Assembly (NCBI RefSeq): GCF_018687715.1
Contig: NC_056753.1
Location: forward strand, 8,207,001-8,271,000
Origin: Carya illinoinensis
Lineage: Eukaryota > Streptophyta > Magnoliopsida > Fagales > Juglandaceae
DNA: 64,000 nucleotides
Direction: 5' to 3'
Below are positions 58,235 through 64,000 of the stretch, in pieces. The notes below the pieces were generated by a model that saw only the letters and a list, made by a program, of their open reading frames with translations, had not been told where the DNA came from and did not search any database. Within the stretch, counting starts at the first letter, position 1, and every line of letters begins with the position of its first letter. Position numbers and translations under genes: made by a program.

Positions 58235-60328
58235 TGATAAATGGTTAGAATTGCATAATTAAGTTGTTTAAATGAGTGATTTATTTTATCAAATAAGGAT
58301 TGAACACTTAATTATGCATCAAATTCTAATATTGAATGTCAAATTAATTGATGCCAATATTTTTGCACATCAAAGTCTCATATTTGCCCTTGAAATACTT
58401 AAATTATAATATCATTTCATTTATATATTGTAGGGCATTTATGGAAGGAAAGAAAGAATGGGACCTATGAGGAAAGAGAAGAATTGATTATGGTTTTATG
58501 GAATCTCATCTAATAGAGATCAATTGCACTTCACTCGGGCAGCCAACAGCAGGAGCACGCCAAACATATCATTCTGGATGCAGCACGTTGCAGTAGAGTG
58601 GGACTGGTTTATTTTATTTTTCACTCTCTTTTCGTTGGAGACCTTTGTGTAGCAAGGAAACTCACACATGCAGAAAACGTGGGAGCAGCTCACACATGCA
58701 ATAAACCTGCAGCAAGGAAACTGTCACGGATGGAAGCATGTTGAAGACAGCAGGATGCTGGAACTCACAGATGGAAGGGAAACAAATCAACAAACACAGC
58801 CGGACAGCAGCACACCACACGTGCTAACCATTGTAAGATAAATAGAACCAAGCACAGGGCTGGAAGACAAGCTGTTCACTTCACCTTTCTTGCTTCTGCA
58901 CATGGAAGTTGAACGTGCAGCATCAGAGCTTTTTATTTCTCTTTCTTTTTCGGACAACTGGACGAGAAACAGCAGCAGAGTTTATTCCTTCTTTCTTTTT
59001 CGGGTAGCTGGCACCAACGAGCAGCAGCAGAGTTTATTTTTTCTTTCTTTTTCGTTCGGTTAGCTGGAGCAGCAGGAGATCAATTGCATATCACGTTGGA
59101 GACCGCTGGACGTGGCAGCACGTTGCAGACGCTAGGCAGTAGAGGAGTTATGAGCTTTGCCTTTATATTATTTTTCGTTGGAGACCTAGCGACAGCTTAG
59201 CTTGGAGTTTTATTTCATTTCTTTGCTTTCAGACCGTGAGGGGTGGATTATTTTTTTTCTTGTGTTTTACGTTCTTAGTTCAGACAGTAGGCGGTAGCAG
59301 TAGTTCTTAGTTTTCTTTTCGTTTGGACTGAGGCAGCTTCATTTTATTCTTTTTCTTACTTCTTTTGGTTTTCGTTCGGCGTAGCAGGAGTAGTCTTGAG
59401 TTTTTCTTTTTCTTTTCTCTTCGTTTGAGAGAGAGGCGGCTGGTATTATTTATTTTCACTCCGTTTTTGTTGGAAAGCTTCGGCGTAGCAGGGGGTCTAT
59501 TGTTTTATTTTTCCTTCTTTCCCCATAGTTTTCGTTTAGACGGTATCTTTATTTTTATTCGGCTGCTTCTTCATTTTATTTTTCTGGGTTGCTCTTCATT
59601 CTATTTTCTGCAATTTATGTTTCAGTTTTCATTTTAGTGTTTGTTCTCTTGCATGCAGCATCTCTAGGATTTATTTCATTTGGATATTTTCTCTTAGAGT
59701 TTATCATTGTTCAACTTAGATTAATTTTAATTGTTAGAAACATCATGTGTAGCTAATTTTAGAAACTTAATTTATTTTAGGTCCTAGTTTAATGCAATAT
59801 TTTGTTGAGAATTGTTGATTTCACTATGTTACCAGTCGGATTTAAATTGAAAATAGATTGCGGCTCTTGCTCTTGATTTGTTGTTGACGTAAGGCACAAC
59901 AAAAGCTTGAAAATTATCAAGGCTTCTCTCGATTGCTTGTTAATGTGTGTTTGGCTATTAAAGTAGAGAATCCCTTAGAAAAAATATTGCAAAGACTTGA
60001 GCTTAACATTTTTATCTTCCGTTTATCAATACCTTAATTGGGTTGTTAATCGAGAAAATTATCTAGGATCTGAAATAAAGAGAGTCTCAAACCCAACCCA
60101 AGTGTTTGTTAATTTGCCTTTTTGATTAGAAACTAAAATTTCAACTTCGATTTTTTTTTACATTGTATTTTAATTTTATTTTTCATCTCTCATAATCGAC
60201 ACATTTGTTACTCAAAAAAATCTTATATACGCTTTGATAACCCTTTGTCCCTGTGGAATACGATCTTGGACTTATCCTTGATACAACTTGACACTTCTAC
60301 ACTTGGAAGCACATTCGAGACCGAGTCA
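58235..60328 (+). mobile_element. 5' LTR of Athila-type Ty3/gypsy element (approximate)
   Basis: The right end, GACCGAGTCA at about 60328, is set by the primer-binding site seven bases downstream. The left end is taken as TGATAAATGG at 58235, where the pararetrovirus fragment stops; it could lie somewhat further right. An imperfect inverted repeat (TAGAATTGCATAATTAAG with CTTAATTATGCATCAAATTCTA) sits at 58246-58332. The 3' LTR lies outside the window, so LTR identity cannot be checked. Confidence 0.55.
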
Positions 60329-60334
60329 AGTTTT

Positions 60335-60352
60335 TGGCGCCGTTACCGGGGA
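60335..60352 (+). other. Primer-binding site (tRNA-Asp type)
   Basis: TGGCGCCGTTACCGGGGA matches, with one difference, the tRNA-Asp-complementary site known from Athila and Tat group retrotransposons. It lies just inside the 5' LTR. Confidence 0.85.
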
Positions 60353-60546
60353 TAACTGGTAGTTATTAGAGCATTCCTCTACTGCTGAGAGGACATTTGT
60401 GGAGCTGTGAACCTTTCACAGCCTGGGTGACATCTAATCTTTTTCCCTTCTCTTTGTCTATTTTTCATGGTCTTTGATTATCTGCTCTTGTTTGTATGAC
60501 TGGTTGGACTAGAGACCATACATCTTGACTGTTTAGGACAGAATCA

Positions 60547-62074
60547 TTGACATCTTTTAGCTCTGCATCATCTTCTGTTGAATCATCATCCGATACTGAT
60601 AGCATCATGGCTGAAAAGGAGCATCATGATAGGGAAGTGGAGAATCCAAACAGGACACTTAGAGAATATCTTCAGCCTGTTAGGACTAGCACACCTTCTT
60701 GCTTCATTTTACCTATTAATGCAAATGCTTTTAATTTCAAACCCGGGATGATTCCATTATTACCACACTTTCATGGTATGGAATCTGAAAACCCTTATTT
60801 GCATATCAAAGAGTTTGAAGAAGTGTGTTCCACATTTATGGATAGAACATGCACTGATGAGGTCATAAGATTAAAACTGTTTCCATTTTCCTTAAAAGAC
60901 AAGGCTAAGATATGGTTGAATTCCTTAAGACCAAGACCTATTGGGACTTGGCAAGAAATGCAAACTGAATTTTTAAAGAATTTTTTTCCCATGCATAGAA
61001 CCAATGCCTTGAAAAGACAGATCATGAATTTTTGCCAAAAGGATGTGGAAACATTTTATCATTGTTGGGAATGATTCAAAGACCTTTTAAATGCATGTCC
61101 TCATCATGGATATGAGAATTGGAGGGTCATTAGTTTTTTTTTTTTTTTTTTTTTTTTATGAGGGGTTGCAACCAACAATGAGACAATTTGTGAAAACCAT
61201 GTGTAATGGAGCATTTTTTAACAAAGAACCTGAGGAAGCTTTTGAATATTTTGATTATCTAGCTAAAAATGCACAATCATGGGATAAATCTGATGTTCAT
61301 GATAGGTCGAAAAGTTCAAGGACAATTTCAGGGGGTGGGAAATATAATCTGAGAGAAGTAGATGATTTGAATGCTAGGTTAGCTATGATTTCTAAGAAAT
61401 TAGAAACCATAGAACTAAAGAAAGTGAATGAAGTACAAGTTGTACCTCAGATTACCTTGAGCTGTAATATTTGTGAGGGCCAAGGGCATTCAACTAATGA
61501 TTGCCCAACCATTCCAGCTTTTAAAGAAGTTCTTTTGGATCAATCTAATGCTGTTAATATGGTTGCTAAATCTTTTTCAGGTCTTTATTCCAACACCTAC
61601 AATTCAGGATGGAGAAATCACCCTAATTTCTGTTGGAGAGGTGATCAAGCTGCTTTACCTGCACCCAACATAACTGGTCCTTCACAAATTGTACCCTACA
61701 CTACCCCAGGAGGTCCAGGACCATCTCAATATGCCAACCACGTGGTCCTAGCTCAGAAAAAGAACCTTGAAGACAATTTTCAGCAATTATCCACCAATTT
61801 TCAGCAGTTGTCCACCAATTTTTAGCAATTTATGCAAAGCCAAGCTGCTATCAACAGTCAAAATTCACAAGCCATTGTTGAGATTCGAGGGTCAGTCACA
61901 AGGTTGACTACAACCATGAGTGCTCAAGAGAAAGGGAAGTTCCCTGCACAATCTCAACCTAATCCCCAAGGCCAAAACCAGCAATTTCAAAGTGTGGCAG
62001 GAGATTCAAATGTCAAGCAAGTCAAGGCTATTACAACCTTGAGAAGTGGTAAGGTGATTGGCATTCCAACTTAA
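60547..62074 (+). pseudogene. Athila-type gag, interrupted
   Basis: 60547-61074 holds the gag core (HFHGMESENPYLHIKEFEEV; KLFPFSLKDKAKIWLNSL) and ends at a TGA at 61072. Sequence continues in the same frame (FKDLLNACPHHGYENW) to a T24 run at 61134-61157, after which gag is read one frame over (YEGLQPTMRQFVKTMCNG). A zinc knuckle CNICEGQGHSTNDC is at 61463-61504. A repeated QQLSTNF motif precedes the TAG at 61823. The frame ends with TAA at 62072. Known role: structural capsid and nucleocapsid protein. Confidence 0.8.
61134..61157. repeat. Poly(T) run, 24 bases, in gag
   Basis: Lies where gag should read from ENWRVIS into FYEGLQPT; expansion here shifts the frame. Confidence 0.9.
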
Positions 62075-62134
62075 GAGGTAGAAAAGAATGGTAACACTTC
62101 TAAACCTCCTTCTGAAAATGAGGCACATGATCCT

Positions 62135-62785
62135 TTGGAATCTGAAAGTGTCCCAAGCACTACACTTGCACCTTTTCCTCAAAGGTTAGCCCCTTTGCAC
62201 AAAGATAAGCATCACGTTGAAATTCTTGAAATTTTTAAGCAAGTTAGGATTAATATACCATTGTTAGATACTATTCAACAGATTCCTACCTATGCTAAAT
62301 TTTTAAAGGATTTATGCACCGTAAAAAGAAAATTGAATGTGCAAAAGAAAGCTTTTCTTACTGAGCATGTTAGTGCTATTATCCAAACCAACACTCCTCC
62401 CAAATACAAGGACCCAGAATCCCCTACCATAGCTTGCATGATAGGGAGCTCAAAAATAGGCCAAGCATTATTAGACTTAGGTTCAAGTGTGAACTTATTG
62501 CCTTATAATGTTTATGTTCAGCTTGGATTGGATGAGTTGAAATCTACTTCTATCACATTGCAGTTGGCTGATAGGTCTATTAAGATTCCTAGAGGTGTTG
62601 TGGAAGATGTTTTGGTTCAAGTAGACAAATTCTACTATCCAGTAGACTTTGTCGTACTCGACATGCAATTGACTAATCATTCTACTTTCCAAGCACCTGT
62701 TATCTTAGGAAGACCCTTCTTGGCTACTTCTAATGCACTCATAAATTGTAGAAGTGGAGTTTTAAAGTTGAGTTTTGGAATATGA
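62135..62785 (+). pseudogene. Retrotransposon aspartic protease region
   Basis: A 216-codon frame. The retropepsin-like domain covers roughly residues 90-216, with the catalytic motif LLDLGSSVNLLP (D-L-G-S in place of the commoner D-L/T-G-A) and the later VILGRPFLATS. It is separated from gag by a stop at 62072 and ends at TGA 62783, overlapping the next frame by the ATGA at 62782. When intact, such a domain releases gag and pol products from a polyprotein. Confidence 0.8.
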
Positions 62786-64000
62786 CCTTGGAGCTAAATA
62801 TTTTTAATCTTTGCAAGCAACCGCAAGAAGTTGAAGAAGTTCATGAAGTGAATTTGCTGAAAAATTTCATTGATGAAAATTCTGCACATTACTTTCAACT
62901 TATTGATTCTTTAGAGGAATTTGAAGAAGATTTGAAAATAATTGATAATGTTAATAACTCATCTCTTGTTTCCTCAATAGGTAAGCAAGTTACACCACCA
63001 TGGAGGCCAAAATTTGAGCAACTTCCACCATTGACATCAACCCTCAAGCCTTCGGAGGAGCAATCCCCAACTTTAAATTTCAAACCTCTTCGATTGGAGT
63101 TGAAGTATGCTTTCTTAGGACCACAAAGCACCTTCCCTGTGGTAATTTCTTCTCACTTAACTAGTGAACAAGAAGATAAATTGCTAGATGTGCTTAAGAA
63201 GCATAAAAAATCTATTGGTTGGACAATGGCTGATATAAAAGGTATAAGTCCCTTGGAGTGTACCTATAGGATTTATTTAGAAGATGATGCAAAGCCTTCT
63301 AGGGAAATGCAAAGAAGTTTGAATCCCACAATGAAGGAAGTGGTTAAAGATGAGGTGTTGAAATTGCTTGATGTGGGTATCATTTACCCCATCTCGGATA
63401 GCAAGTGGGTAAATCCCATTCATGTAGTTCCAAAAATATCTGGTCTTACCATTATTAAAAATAAGCAAAATGAATCGATTCCCACCAGAATTCCTACTGG
63501 TTGGCGCATGTGTATAGATTATAGGAAGTTGAATGCCGCCACTAGGAAAGATCATTTTTCTTTGCCTTTTCTTGATCAAGCGTTAGAAAAAGTTGCTGGA
63601 CATGCCTTTTATTGTTTCTTAGATGGATTCTCTGGTTACTATCAATTAGAAATAGCACCAGAGGATCAAGAAAAGACCACCTTTACTTGTCCTTTTGGTA
63701 CTTTTGCTTTTAGGAGAATGCCTTTTGGTTTATGCAATGCACCAGCAACTTTTCAAAGATGCATGCTTAGCATTTTTAGTGACATGATTGAGAACACCCT
63801 AGAAGTGTTTATGGATGATTTTTCTGTATTTGGTGATTCATTTGAGAGTTGTTTAACTAATTTACAAGCTGTTTTGACCAGGTGTGAAGAGAAGCAATGG
63901 CTACTTAATTGGGAGAAGTGCCATTTCATGGTACAACAGGGCATTGTTCTGGGACATATTGTTTCATCTAGAGGACTTGAAGTAGATAGAGCAAAAATTG
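62782..64000 (+). CDS. Ty3/gypsy reverse transcriptase, open to window end (partial)
   Basis: An uninterrupted frame of 406 codons from ATG 62782, with no stop before the window edge. Pol linker runs to about residue 135. Reverse transcriptase follows: GWRMCIDYRKLNAATRKDHF, FLDGFSGYYQLE, RRMPFGLCNAPATFQRCM, and the catalytic FMDD at 63808-63819 in VFMDDFSVFGDS. Both catalytic aspartates of the box are kept, as is the aspartate in FLDGFS. Pol is one frame away from the protease, so the polyprotein is broken here even though this part is intact. Confidence 0.85.
   Translation, partial: MTLELNIFNLCKQPQEVEEVHEVNLLKNFIDENSAHYFQLIDSLEEFEEDLKIIDNVNNSSLVSSIGKQVTPPWRPKFEQLPPLTSTLKPSEEQSPTLNFKPLRLELKYAFLGPQSTFPVVISSHLTSEQEDKLLDVLKKHKKSIGWTMADIKGISPLECTYRIYLEDDAKPSREMQRSLNPTMKEVVKDEVLKLLDVGIIYPISDSKWVNPIHVVPKISGLTIIKNKQNESIPTRIPTGWRMCIDYRKLNAATRKDHFSLPFLDQALEKVAGHAFYCFLDGFSGYYQLEIAPEDQEKTTFTCPFGTFAFRRMPFGLCNAPATFQRCMLSIFSDMIENTLEVFMDDFSVFGDSFESCLTNLQAVLTRCEEKQWLLNWEKCHFMVQQGIVLGHIVSSRGLEVDRAKI

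Larger units (their letters stand above)
60353..64000 (+). mobile_element. Athila-type Ty3/gypsy internal region, runs off window
   Basis: In order: gag, aspartic protease, reverse transcriptase. The FMDDFSVFG catalytic box and the primer-binding site point to the Athila lineage. Broken by one gag stop, a T24 run, stops at 61823 and 62072, and a frame change at 62782. RNase H, integrase and the 3' LTR lie beyond 64000. Confidence 0.85.

Noticed and set aside
1..64000. CRISPR arrays, bacterial operons, rRNA or tRNA genes
   Set aside because: No regularly spaced short repeats with unique spacers, no bacterial gene organisation and no cloverleaf-like sequence were seen. This is plant nuclear DNA.

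Overview
This is eukaryotic nuclear DNA from a flowering plant, most likely a eudicot. The evidence is AT-rich, transposon-dense sequence, spliced genes, LINE and Ty3/gypsy families of plant type, Tourist and hAT miniature elements, and a plant-specific RNA-directed DNA methylation gene. The species cannot be fixed from sequence alone.

Only one gene looks complete: a seven-exon minus-strand gene at 42746-47109 that I read as DMS3 (DEFECTIVE IN MERISTEM SILENCING 3). All splice junctions keep frame and give a 373-residue protein. One intron uses a GC-AG junction. The last intron carries a Tourist-type MITE and a near-perfect 42-bp-arm hairpin.

Layout. 1-8 kb: a minus-strand gypsy LTR with a polypurine tract and integrase remnant, facing an inverted homologous LTR at 5.1-7.8 kb. 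8-13 kb: unassigned sequence with microsatellite and minisatellite tracts. 13.2-14.2 kb: decayed PIF/Harbinger Myb-like ORF. 14.2-19.8 kb: near full-length but broken LINE. 19.8-22.3 kb: probable LTR. 22.7-42.4 kb: a tandem array of 3.12 copies of a 6,326-bp unit, apparently identical down to homopolymer lengths. 42.4-47.1 kb: DMS3. 47.4-52.2 kb: a probable solo LTR carrying a nested hAT-type MITE and a nested LINE-like insert. 52.3-52.8 kb: pseudogene of a CML15/16-like calmodulin-like protein. 53.2-58.2 kb: a MITE, two fragments of endogenous caulimovirid (pararetrovirus), and a LINE fragment. 58.2-64 kb: an Athila-type Ty3/gypsy element running off the window.

Each 6,326-bp unit holds a LINE zinc-binding fragment, a stop-riddled PIF/Harbinger transposase, a 5'-truncated LINE 3' end with an open 349-codon zf-RVT/RNase H frame and A16 tail, an hAT-type MITE with a perfect 8-bp target duplication, and a small TAGT-flanked inverted-repeat element. 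The array stops 319 bp before the DMS3 stop codon. The most interesting story is therefore a silencing-pathway gene bracketed by a fresh repeat array on its 3' side and a long LTR about 290 bp from its start codon on its 5' side, with MITE and hairpin sequence inside its last intron. No CRISPR array, rRNA or tRNA gene was seen.
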